Source: Histomonas meleagridis | Taxonomy: Eukaryota; Parabasalia; Tritrichomonadida; Dientamoebidae | NCBI GenBank assembly: GCA_020186115.1 | Contig: WSYJ01000187.1 | Location: forward strand, 1-64,000 | Direction of reading: 5' to 3' | DNA: 64,000 bases | In this document: positions 56,801 to 64,000 of the stretch, in pieces | Layout of the letters: every line of letters starts with the position of its first letter | Numbering within the stretch: the stretch's first letter is position 1 | Notes under the pieces: model-generated | Databases searched by the model: none | What the model was told of the DNA's origin: nothing | Seen by the model: only the letters and a program-made list of their open reading frames with translations | Program-made: the position numbers and the translations under genes

Positions 56801-57213
56801 ATCCAAAATCTTCCTTCGGGACCTGCCGGAAATTCGTCGTCCCACGGACGCACTGTGAACTTTCGGTCGATGACGAAGTCGAAGTGAAGGAAATGTTGCG
56901 TTGGATCAAAGTTCTCTGGCTGAGTTAGATCTCCTTGAAATGCAAACCATTGATATTGAGTTTTATTGAAGTTGAATCCATTTGAGGTATCAACGCACTC
57001 CCATTCGTAGTCTAATGTGGAAGGAAGTTTGTGACTTGCAGTCGCATTGCGGCAAAATAACTCATTCTTTGCCGGTTGGAACGAAACAACCCGCTGCGTT
57101 TGAATGAGCGTGAGATACTTTTCGAATTTGCGTATGATGTGTTTCTTGTCGTAAACGTGCAAGTTGGAATGCATCGACATTAAAAAAAATAACATTAGTA
57201 TTTCTATCGGCAT
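53893..57213 (-). CDS. GH38 alpha-mannosidase, MAN2C1/AMS1 type
   Basis: The 1,106-residue protein has an N-terminal beta domain. The GH38 catalytic domain starts at G-Y-S-H-I-D-T-C-W-E-W-P (zinc-binding His and Asp), with the nucleophile in L-P-D-C-F-G-F-S. L-E-Y-H-R-G-T-Y-T-T and F-H-D-A-V-P-G-S-S follow (second zinc site), then a large beta-sandwich C-terminal half. It matches cytosolic/vacuolar AMS1-MAN2C1 enzymes, which trim free oligomannosides released from glycoproteins. ATG 57213 gives a slightly hydrophobic start (M-P-I-E-I-L-M-L-F-F-L); starting at a later Met (57174) would give a more typical cytosolic N-terminus. The gene's 5' end is richer in GC than its middle. Confidence 0.93.
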   Translation of the reverse strand: MPIEILMLFFLMSMHSNLHVYDKKHIIRKFEKYLTLIQTQRVVSFQPAKNELFCRNATASHKLPSTLDYEWECVDTSNGFNFNKTQYQWFAFQGDLTQPENFDPTQHFLHFDFVIDRKFTVRPWDDEFPAGPEGRFWINGKPIAAIDEFHHGAMITELGHVELRIFTARCESNHFLSRFGVSCVHKDTESLYQRIRFLISVIKELDEDNVDKPNLIRIIDETVRKLDIRDLSDPIPLKDIRRHDKDRVAFYNSVPSALAYLKSSLSSLPKTTELDPSVSVIGYSHIDTCWEWPYSLSHFKSANTAISMIHLMEHPPIDCDNVQWHFLATSAQHYKWLKKDSPEIYAKVVEKIKEGRWEPNGVMWVESDINNPNGESLIRQLIMGIRFFKKEFDIKQTVLFLPDCFGFSASLPQILRKAGIECFVTSKISWCEYTKFPHSTFIWRGIDGSDVTAHFITTPSSWSYQTSTYTGVSNAYELIGTYKQYKQKDILKDSALHTSGNGDGGGGITEEMVWNLNLMNELPKINNVPKLVFPTLTELFEEILQKKNQLPIWDDELYLEYHRGTYTTQEEVKRINRELEASLHNAEWFIVILSSLYKLDFSDVLTELENIWEKTLLFQFHDAVPGSSINEANQEILKKGEKCLQKIKTIIQTLANKLSSYIPSKDDDTIIFNTLSHERSVCEQKVKSCGWTIKSPNTIIKIDDIETTTYEKTLEDNYNVHTHNHQFIESTIPPHNNPEIIINSKKKTVTTPFLNIIFDENGLITSIIDRKTERQYLSSPANLFELYEDRPINWPAWDIQLYHKEMQIDSPIFDGYEFNDDKVILRYHISKPGNGSAEITTIEQIITFSSTGPYIDFKTIVNWTQHDKLLKVTFPTTIRSRYAKFGIQFGNIQRPTHSNTKRDMAKFETYGRWAELSDSSSGVYICSDVKCGYDVHENIMRLSLLKAPMQTDKWADFGKRKFNYRVCFGQNINIVHLSNEINNPIVISKDVKKDEIKQTLSVDASFVEVNDDNVIIETLKPSYANPKDCFIVRMYEASGSWRKCEVKFPLLKANEWDIYEVDLLEEKIDGTKQIKTSKGGFASFEVEMNAFELKSIAMYRKSKLEL

Positions 57214-57310
57214 TGCTAACCGCCAAATTCAAATAAAAGTTCATGAAACCGTTAGAGTCACTTTTTTGATTAAAGACTGAAATTTTGGTAAGGATATAAA
57301 TACAATTTCA

Positions 57311-57607
57311 TTGTTAACATTTGCATCCACTTATAGTTATATATCGACAAATGTCATTTATTACGATTACACTGTTATATATTATTCGTCTTATTATAGT
57401 TATTATTATGACTTTTATACATTAGTTGTCAGTGATGTTACACCAAAAGATAATTCGATATCAAATGAATTGTTAATTGGCATTATATGCGGCGCTATTG
57501 TGATAGTTTTGATAATTGTCGGAATTGTAATATTTATGTTCAACAGAAATAAGAAACAAACGACAGAAACAAAATTTAAACAAGTGCTTGAACTAAAGTT
57601 ACAATAA
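57311..57607 (+). pseudogene. 3' remnant of a surface membrane protein
   Basis: A Tyr-rich stretch is followed by an Ile/Val transmembrane helix (I-I-C-G-A-I-V-I-V-L-I-I-V-G), a basic N-R-N-K-K stop-transfer and a short tail. There is no ATG at the beginning and no ectodomain. It looks like the end of a Pmp- or BspA-like gene. Confidence 0.35.
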
Positions 57608-57808
57608 AATAATAAAAATATTATGCACATTATATTGCTCATTATTTTTTGTCAATCGTAAAAATTTCCAAACACTTTTCGAGTTTCTGAAATCTTCGAA
57701 ATAATGTTCATTGTGAATTAACACTTTTTCATCGGCTGCCGATACAGTATTGTCAATTTTGATTTTTTTACAAAAATTCATATCACTTTTCGGAAATGCA
57801 TTTCTTTG

Positions 57809-58201
57809 TATAAAAAAATAGGTTCTAGAAATTTCCAAAAAGAATATATTCTAATGTTAATTGATGCATATAATGAATTCAACCGAAAATCTGGGAAATA
57901 TTCGCTAATGAAAAGAAATAAAAATTTGATGAATCTATCTGTAGTAATTTGGAAAAGGTAAGTTTATATTTGAAGATAAGATAACACCAATAAATAAGAT
58001 AGTGCATTATAGTTAGTTATATAATTAAAAATGGTAGAATCACTAATCAAATTCCAAACATAAAATTTATTGGAACAATTGATATTTCAGATGCTCCCTA
58101 CATTGCAGCTATAAAATTTCATCAAAAATGAGAAATCTATTGATACTTTTATTCAAAATTTTCCATATTATTACAAATCAAAAGTTATACTTTGGTATTA
58201 A
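57809..58201 (+). pseudogene. Frame-broken remnant of unknown gene
   Basis: Coding-like sequence on the plus strand includes I-D-A-Y-N-E-F-N-R-K-S-G-K-Y. After a frame change, N-Q-I-P-N-I-K-F-I-G-T-I-D-I-S appears, and after another, I-D-T-F-I-Q-N-F-P-Y-Y-Y-K. At least three breaks are present. Codon use is gene-like, but the family is not recognised. Confidence 0.35.
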
Positions 58202-58837
58202 TTTTTTCATTTTGAAAAACTATAAAAATGAATATACACATATTTAATAATCATCAAATCATAGTACGAAGTATGGGCATGGCTTCATCTTCATCATTGT
58301 TACACATAAATAAGACTTGGGATATTTCAAATAAACTCAACATTCCATTAAATTTCTTTAATATTTTATCACTGATTTTGATCTTTTCTTTGTATTGGAA
58401 TTAATGTAATTATGAAATGATACTGAAATAGCTTTCAGATCTAATATATGAAACTGTACCCATTTCTGTGGATCAGGCTCGAAAAATAAAGATCCTTCTG
58501 GACCTAAATGATAAGTTGAATTCCGAAGGTTTTGTGCAATGTTACAAAGTTGCAATGGTATTGTGCCCAACAATTTGATTGATGACGTGTTAATAAACGA
58601 TTTAACTCATTGAGCTGAGAAAATATGTCGTGAATTGCACTGTTTTCACAGGCAGTGATCGGTAACGTGGAACCTACGGAAATAATAAAATGATAATTCT
58701 TGAACAAAAATTCATAGGAAGTGAACTTTACTTATTTTTGGGTCGAGAAACCAAAGTTTCTCTCTAATTTAAAGAAACTTAAACATTTAGAAGAAACATA
58801 CATACCAAGGTCATTTCAAACGTTGTTAAAATAAGTG

Positions 58838-58975
58838 ATGAAGCAACTCAACTTGAAAATGAAGGGAAAAGAGAAGGAGCTGAAAGAACTTATGGCTAAA
58901 CACAAGAAAACGAAAACAAATTTGCTCAGAGAGAGATTGGATGATGAGATCGAAAAATTAGAGAAGAAAAAATAA
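58838..58975 (+). pseudogene. Coiled-coil coding remnant
   Basis: 45 codons from an ATG to TAA encode a Lys/Glu/Leu-rich coiled coil. It is less AT-rich in codon use than the surroundings. It could be an exon-size fragment of a lost gene or a very short gene. Confidence 0.25.
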
Positions 58976-59148
58976 AAAAGTACTCTAACCAATAAAACAA
59001 AAAATTGAAGAAATACGGAGAACAACAAACATATTGATATTAATAGTTATTTGTTGAACAAAAAACTTCAAAATGCGAAAAGATAAGGTATTTGAAAGAG
59101 CATTTACTCAATTTATGCAGGATCTGGAACCAATTAATATTTAAAATT

Positions 59149-60175
59149 TTAAATAGCCCCTTTTTCATTTAGTAATTCAACTATTTTTGTATAACCTTTT
59201 GAAGATGCTTTCATAAGTGCTGTTTTAAATAATTTAAATAATTTCCAAATATTATTTTGAAATAGAAAATTATCATAATAAAAATTATATAAAAAAGATT
59301 AAATGTCTTTATCATTTATGTTAATTCCTTCTTGTTCAAGAAGTAATTTAACTATTTCTATATCACCATATTCAGATGCAAACATAAGTGCTGTTTTAAA
59401 TATTTTTAATAATTTCCAAATATTACTTTATAATATCAAATTATTAATATTAATATCAAATAAAACAAATAAATATTTTTAGCATTAATATCAATTCCAT
59501 TTGTTCGAGAATATATTTAATCATTTCAACATTACCTGATTCCATACCAAAAATAAAAATATTTTTTGGAATTTTTGTATTTTTGAGAAAATGTTTAATA
59601 AGAAATAAATTTCCAATCTCTTCTGTTTCATTAATGATATTAGCATTAATTATCATTCATTTTTCTTCTAAAAATGAAAGAACTTCATAATATCCACTTT
59701 TAATACAATAAACTATCAAATCATTGTCTGATTTTTCTTCCAATTTTTTTTTTCATAAAGATATTTAAAGATATCATTATGATGAAATATAATTGCAGTT
59801 TCATATGCATCTTCAAATGATGAATGATTTTGTTCACGTAAATGAATAATTTCAATATTTTCACCTGCAACTGCATATTTACCTGTGTTTTCTATATTAG
59901 CATCATTCATAAGTAAATATTTAAAACATTTAACTGATGAAAAAAATGCTGCATAATCAATTAATGTAACATTTTTTGTATTGATAAATGAATATCTTTC
60001 ATAAAGTGATGGTTCGATTTTTTGATTAAAATCAAAATTTGTTTGTGATGATATTTCTTGAAGCTTTTCGATTTCATCATTTCTAATTATTTTCGCAATT
60101 TCATCTGGATTATGCCCTTCCTTAATATATTGTTTATGAAGTTCCCAATTGTTTTTTGAAAGTTTTATATAATTA
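59149..60175 (-). pseudogene. DUF3447/ankyrin relic, minus strand
   Basis: The reading starts abruptly near 60175, inside the DUF3447 region (L-H-K-Q-Y-I-K-E-G-H-N-P-D-E-I). It continues through I-E-P-S-L-Y-E-R-Y-S-F-I and ankyrin units to a TAA at 59149-59151. It has no start codon region, at least one frameshift near 59750, in-frame stops, and AT-rich spacers splitting the repeats at about 59230-59310 and 59400-59480. The terminal ankyrin unit, T-A-L-M-K-A-S-S-K-G, resembles the other copies. Confidence 0.6.
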
Positions 60176-60189
60176 ATATTAAAATTAAT

Positions 60190-60700
60190 GATAAACTTAT
60201 TTTAGAATTTGCATCACATAGTTTTATATATATATTTAAAGAACTTCATTTGGGAATTAAATTGCCAAGATTTATATTGCCGTATTCAGTTTTATCAGGA
60301 AATGTTGAGCTTGTTAAATATGTTCTTGAGAAAAAAGATATTGAGATTAATGCTCAAAATGAATTTTGTTTTGATAATTTAAAATCTTTGTTTCAAATTT
60401 ATTTAAAACGACACTGATAATAGCATCTAAAAGAGGTTATAGAGAAATTGTTGAATTACTTCTTGTACAAAAAGATATTGAGATTAATGCTCAAGATATT
60501 TATTTGTTATATTTGATATTTATTTTAATAATTTAATATTTCAAAATAATATTTGAAATTTATTTAAATTATTTAGAACAGCACTTTATTATGCATTTCA
60601 AAATGGTCATATTGAAACAGTTAAATTACTTCTTGAACAGGAAAGAATTGATGTTAATATTAAAAATGATCATATTGAAACATTAGATGAATTGATCTTT
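60190..60700 (+). pseudogene. DUF3447/ankyrin relic, plus strand, head-to-head with the previous one
   Basis: Ankyrin units (G-N-V-E-L-V-K-Y-V-L-E-K-K-D-I-E-I-N-A-Q; G-Y-R-E-I-V-E-L-L; N-G-H-I-E-T-V-K-L-L) lie on the plus strand without a start. They run into the 3' end of the minus-strand RasGAP-like gene. AT-rich spacers interrupt the units; one (60506-60576) is a possible GT-AG intron. Only 15 bases separate it from the divergently oriented relic, so the two form an inverted pair of broken genes. Confidence 0.55.
60506..60576 (+). other. Candidate 71-base intron in ankyrin relic
   Basis: Begins GTTATATTTG and ends AATTATTTAG. Removal joins ...A-Q-D-I-Y-L-T-A-L-Y-Y-A in a continuous ankyrin frame (phase 2, as in the candidate at 35070-35123). 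The retained sequence contains a TAA. Confidence 0.35.
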
Positions 60701-62539
60701 TTTCCAGCTCTCTGTGCTCAAAATAGAGAAATCATATGTGTATTCCTCTATCATTTGCATTATAGAAATGCTATATATATGTGTATTCAATATCTTATTT
60801 GGACTTTTCATATTCATCAAAATCAAATTATTTGCTGCATCACCAAGCAAATCTATTAAATCCCATTTATCATCCAAGTATGTATCAGTGTTTTCAAATT
60901 CCCATTTATGACAATCTATAACATGAATAGCGAATCGAACAGATTCATAATAGTACTTTTCCATAAACTTGCCAAACTTCGACAAAAACGGATCAGATGT
61001 CCAACCGTTACGATAGAACAACGATAAAAACGATGAAGCCGCCAGCTTTGAAATCGATTGAACTTTTGAGCCTGATGGGAATGCAAGTGAAATTTTGGTT
61101 GTCATATGAGGAAGCAAAAATCTTAACAACATTAGATTAGGGATAACCAAATAAGGGGCATGTTGGTTTATGTAAAATCCGGCAGTTCTTATAAAGACTA
61201 CACGAATTATACTTCTTAAAGTAGATGACATTTTATGATCAACAGAACCAAAGAAAAGATTTATTTCAGGGTTAAACACATGGTCAATAAAAGCTAAGGC
61301 ATCCTCATTATTTGATATAGGCATTTCACGAATAAAATCATTTGATTCCTCAATTATGCTTTTAATCTCAGCTTCCATATATGAAAGATAGTCACCACAG
61401 TAAAACTTAAGTATTAAACGTAATAATGAAGAAAGCGGTGAATCATGTCTCAATATAATACTTCCTCCAAATGGTTCTTCACTCCAAACCATATGAATTA
61501 ATGCACGAATGAATGGCATTAGTTTGTCTCCAAGTGCTGAGATAAAGAAATCAATGGTTTTCTCATTGATTTTGGAAATTTTTTGTGGAGTTGCAAAGGC
61601 ATAAAGTAAAAGTTCCATTGTTGGGGTTTCTATGACTTTTTGAACTTCAGTTTTAAAGATTTTTGGGAGTGATGAATTTCCAAATAATCTTTGTTGCTGT
61701 GAAACAGCAGAAAATGAATGAAGAAAACTGATAATATGCATAAGCCCAGGCTCTGGTGGTGTTATTGAGAAAATAAAAGCGTCATTAGCATTATCAGGTG
61801 TTGGAAATTCAAGCTTTATGACAGGTGTCATGTCATTCTGATAGAAGAGAATATGCTCCTCATCTACCATACCAGTGTAGGAGTTCTGATCGAATTTATC
61901 AATTAATTTATTATCAGGTGTGGTATCAAGAATTACAAAATCTCCTTTCTCACCAATACAACAGTATCCCTGAGCTTTAGGAGATTTGTTTTTTGTATAG
62001 AAAACAGGTGATATGTAAACAAATTGTAATCTGAAATTAGTAGAAGTGAATTGTCTATATCCTTCAGGGACAAGAAGCTTGGAAAACAGTCGAATAGTTT
62101 TCAGTGCGTACTTAGGAAATATTGAATGATTTAATGATGTTGTCATTTTTTTGTATAAATAACAAATTGAATTGAATAAAATACTGGTTCTGTCACCAAA
62201 ATGTTCTTTAAAATGAGAAGGCTCGAAGTTTGTCTGACAAACAAATTTTTCCAATTTGGTGAAATCAAATATAAATCTAAAAAATGAGAAGAAGTGAATA
62301 GATCTAGTGACTATATCAAGCGATAAAAAATCTGCTAGTATTTTTGCTGGTTCGGTTTGAGATTTTTTTATTTGATTAAGGAATTCTTTTGGTGATTTAA
62401 TAAATTCGTCAACGATTTCATCAAAAAATTCTGAAAATTTTATTTCAATTTTTGTACCCATAAGGTTTCGCCAAATATTACTTGTTATTTCCCAATTAAT
62501 AGGCTCTTGTTGCCTTAATTGCCTCACATACTGATTCAT
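60683..62539 (-). CDS. RasGAP-domain-like protein
   Basis: The 618-residue helical protein. Residues about 360-560 resemble a Ras GTPase-activating domain. The segment I-I-L-R-H-D-S-P-L-S-S-L-L is placed like the arginine-finger motif (F/L-R-x-N-S-x-x-S/T-K). An R-S-I-I-R-V-V-F segment follows, then M-L-L-R-F-L-L-P in place of F-L-R-F-I-N-P, and a K-L-A-A-S-S-F helix. A beta-rich region around residues 170-270 could be a PH-like fold. RasGAPs switch off Ras-type GTPases. The conserved lysine and proline pattern is weak, so this is tentative. The 3' end overlaps the ankyrin relic on the other strand by a few bases. Confidence 0.5.
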   Translation of the reverse strand: MNQYVRQLRQQEPINWEITSNIWRNLMGTKIEIKFSEFFDEIVDEFIKSPKEFLNQIKKSQTEPAKILADFLSLDIVTRSIHFFSFFRFIFDFTKLEKFVCQTNFEPSHFKEHFGDRTSILFNSICYLYKKMTTSLNHSIFPKYALKTIRLFSKLLVPEGYRQFTSTNFRLQFVYISPVFYTKNKSPKAQGYCCIGEKGDFVILDTTPDNKLIDKFDQNSYTGMVDEEHILFYQNDMTPVIKLEFPTPDNANDAFIFSITPPEPGLMHIISFLHSFSAVSQQQRLFGNSSLPKIFKTEVQKVIETPTMELLLYAFATPQKISKINEKTIDFFISALGDKLMPFIRALIHMVWSEEPFGGSIILRHDSPLSSLLRLILKFYCGDYLSYMEAEIKSIIEESNDFIREMPISNNEDALAFIDHVFNPEINLFFGSVDHKMSSTLRSIIRVVFIRTAGFYINQHAPYLVIPNLMLLRFLLPHMTTKISLAFPSGSKVQSISKLAASSFLSLFYRNGWTSDPFLSKFGKFMEKYYYESVRFAIHVIDCHKWEFENTDTYLDDKWDLIDLLGDAANNLILMNMKSPNKILNTHIYSISIMQMIEEYTYDFSILSTESWKKDQFI

Positions 62540-62669
62540 TTGACGGTATTTTTATCGTTCAAACACTTTTCAAAGGCGCACTTTTAAAAATTTATCGTTT
62601 ACCAAAAAGTTTATTCGTTTCTATCAGTAAAAATGATATACAATTAATTTTTGAATTAAACAAAATAAA

Positions 62670-63821
62670 TTAATAGTTTCTTTTAACAAGATTTTTCTTT
62701 TCGTTTTCAGCTTTCTCTAACAATGAAATTTTATTATTAATTTTTTCCATTTTCTTTTCTAATTCTTCTATTACATCAGTTAAATTTTTTATTTTTTCCA
62801 TGAAATCAAACATAAATTTCTTTTGTTGATTAAGAATTTCATCTTTAAGATCAGAATTTTCTTTTTCAGCATTATTTTTAATGTCATATTTAGGAAAATC
62901 TTCAATTATTTCATCATAATCAAAAATTTCTTCTTCTTCTTCAACTGTTTCATAAATATTTGGTGAATTCCATAGGAAAATTCCTTTGTCAAGAGCACAT
63001 GAAACAAACATTTCGCCTGATTTGGAAAACCTTAAATCAGTTATTGAGTTCTTATGTGCGAAAATTGTGTAAATAATTTTAAGATGTTTCGTTATTCGTA
63101 AGATTCCATCAGAAGAGCCACTTAAAATAATTGGTTCTGTCGGATGGAATGAAAGTGATGTAACTGATGAATCATGAATTCGTGAATTAATAAATTTATT
63201 GGAATTTAAATCAAATATTGCAATATATCCATCAGAGTTACCAATCGCAACAAGTTTTTGGACTGAACTGATAGTGATTCCGGTAATTTCATCGTTAACA
63301 TCAAGTGTAAAGATGAACTTTTGGGAAGAAATATTATAAATTAAACATTTCCCATTTGCTGAACCGAAAGCGCATATAGTGGCATCATCGGAAATTGCAC
63401 TACATGTAATTTGATGAAGCTCACATTCAATTGAAGAAATAATTGATCCATTCATATCATAAATTATAGGATTTCTTTCTTCTCCCACAACTAATATAAA
63501 TCCCTTTCGTGCTGCTACTGAAACAGAAATAATGTTCCCTAAATTTGGTCTAATAATACTTTGATTTTCATCTTTCCAAATACGAATAGTATTATCATCA
63601 CTTCCAGTAACAAAATCAGAATTATTACCAATAGGCGAAATATATGTAACAGATCCATTATGTCCAGATAATTTTTTTGGTTTTATTGATTTATCAATCG
63701 GGAATAAAAAAACATATCCTAACGAAGATCCGGCAACAATACACTTACCATCTGAAGTGATACAAGCACAATTAACAGAACCACTTTTTACAAAGAAATT
63801 CCTTATAAGCGATGGTTCCAT
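62670..63821 (-). CDS. POC1-like WD40 protein with C-terminal coiled coil
   Basis: The 383-residue protein has about seven WD40 blades (residues about 15-290), e.g. G-S-D-D-N-T-I-R-I-W and S-C-A-L-D-K-G-I-F-L-W. An acidic linker and a C-terminal coiled coil containing L-T-D-V-I-E-E-L-E-K-K-M-E-K-I follow. Seven blades plus a short C-terminal coiled-coil motif is the layout of POC1 centriole/basal-body proteins, which stabilise triplet microtubules; trichomonads have several basal bodies. Generic WD40 scaffold proteins remain possible. A promoter region with CTTCTGTTGACCG lies just upstream. The RasGAP-like gene lies in tandem upstream on the map, 130 bases away. Confidence 0.65.
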   Translation of the reverse strand: MEPSLIRNFFVKSGSVNCACITSDGKCIVAGSSLGYVFLFPIDKSIKPKKLSGHNGSVTYISPIGNNSDFVTGSDDNTIRIWKDENQSIIRPNLGNIISVSVAARKGFILVVGEERNPIIYDMNGSIISSIECELHQITCSAISDDATICAFGSANGKCLIYNISSQKFIFTLDVNDEITGITISSVQKLVAIGNSDGYIAIFDLNSNKFINSRIHDSSVTSLSFHPTEPIILSGSSDGILRITKHLKIIYTIFAHKNSITDLRFSKSGEMFVSCALDKGIFLWNSPNIYETVEEEEEIFDYDEIIEDFPKYDIKNNAEKENSDLKDEILNQQKKFMFDFMEKIKNLTDVIEELEKKMEKINNKISLLEKAENEKKNLVKRNY

Positions 63822-63894
63822 TCCAATATTAAACGGTCAACAGAAGCCGTTTATTAATTAAACGTTTTATTTTTCTACTTTCACTGTTTTTTAT

Positions 63895-63990
63895 TCAAAT
63901 ATCAGTGAATAAAGTACTCACGTACATATCAGCCGGATTTTGTTGATCACCATCATCCATAGCATCAATTGCATTAAGACCTTCTGACAT
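63895..63990 (-). CDS. Short or partial acidic open frame at window end
   Basis: From an ATG at 63990 (preceded by TCAATTT, initiator-like), 31 acidic codons (A-I-D-A-M-D-D-G-D) run to TGA at 63895-63897. The frame has no clear homology. The ATG may be internal and the gene may begin outside the window. A GTACGT at 63925-63920 matches the trichomonad 5' splice consensus, but no matching 3' site was found before the next gene. Confidence 0.3.
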   Translation of the reverse strand: MSEGLNAIDAMDDGDQQNPADMYVSTLFTDI

Positions 63991-64000
63991 AAATTGATGT

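Larger units (their letters stand above)
57608..59148. other. Decayed region with scattered coding remnants
   Basis: No intact gene is visible. Coding-like scraps occur on both strands (57809-58201 plus, 58838-58975 plus, about 58358-58707 minus), each broken by stops or frame changes. The region continues into ankyrin relics. Confidence 0.5.

Noticed and set aside
63920-63925. GTACGT on the minus strand as a 5' splice site
   Set aside because: No 3' splice motif or second exon fits before the POC1-like start at 63821.

Overview
The window is very AT-rich, gene-dense nuclear DNA that almost certainly comes from a trichomonad (Parabasalia). Supporting signs are giant BspA-like leucine-rich-repeat surface proteins with 23-residue units, a Pmp-like surface protein, DUF3447-type ankyrin genes, saposin-like (SapB) proteins, a small R2R3 Myb factor, many small GTPases and short intergenic spaces. 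Stop codons often sit in TAAA, the known trichomonad poly(A) signal. Base composition and the abundance of DUF3447/ankyrin genes make a Tritrichomonas-like species more likely than Trichomonas vaginalis, but this cannot be settled by eye. No tRNA, rRNA, transposase, Maverick or CRISPR array was seen.

Layout. 0-3 kb: an ankyrin gene tail and two frame-broken alpha-solenoid genes. 3.8-6.8 kb: Rab GTPase, PAP2 lipid phosphatase, AP-3 mu. 7.06-17.5 kb: left arm of a large inverted duplication holding Maf1, a Myb factor, an H15-like winged-helix protein, an ADA1/TADA1-like SAGA subunit, a LisH-like protein and an SMP lipid-transfer protein. Inside this arm lies a 5.7 kb stretch found only here (Sec61 alpha, a CLEC16A-like FPL protein, a Pmp-like surface protein). 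17.7-36.6 kb: two BspA-like genes in opposite orientation, a truncated SapB gene, an Arl-like GTPase, a WDR11-like protein and an ankyrin gene. 37.07-42.26 kb: right arm of the duplication. 42.5-57.2 kb: Rab, a 1,917-residue BEACH-family-like protein without a BEACH domain, a four-domain SapB protein, a membrane-anchored P-loop ATPase, a small coiled-coil protein and a GH38 alpha-mannosidase. 57.2-60.7 kb: a graveyard of decayed fragments. 60.7-63.8 kb: a RasGAP-like protein and a POC1-like WD40 protein.

The most striking feature is the interrupted inverted duplication. The outer Maf1 block and the inner 3.1 kb block are nearly identical between arms, while the Myb genes between them are clearly diverged. 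The single-base indels and a 91-base deletion that break genes are distributed between the arms: left ADA1 has an extra G and right ADA1 an extra T; left SMP has the 91-base deletion and right SMP an extra T. Either assembly or homopolymer error is involved, or both copies are decaying in complementary ways that inter-arm recombination could repair.

Functionally the intact genes fall into two themes: membrane traffic (two Rabs, Arl, AP-3 mu, WDR11, CLEC16A-like, BEACH-like, Sec61) and nuclear gene control (Maf1, Myb, H15-like, ADA1-like). Several surface or secreted families (BspA, Pmp, SapB) also occur. Start codons were placed at the first sensible ATG; where an open frame extends upstream to TTG or GTG this was not taken as the start.
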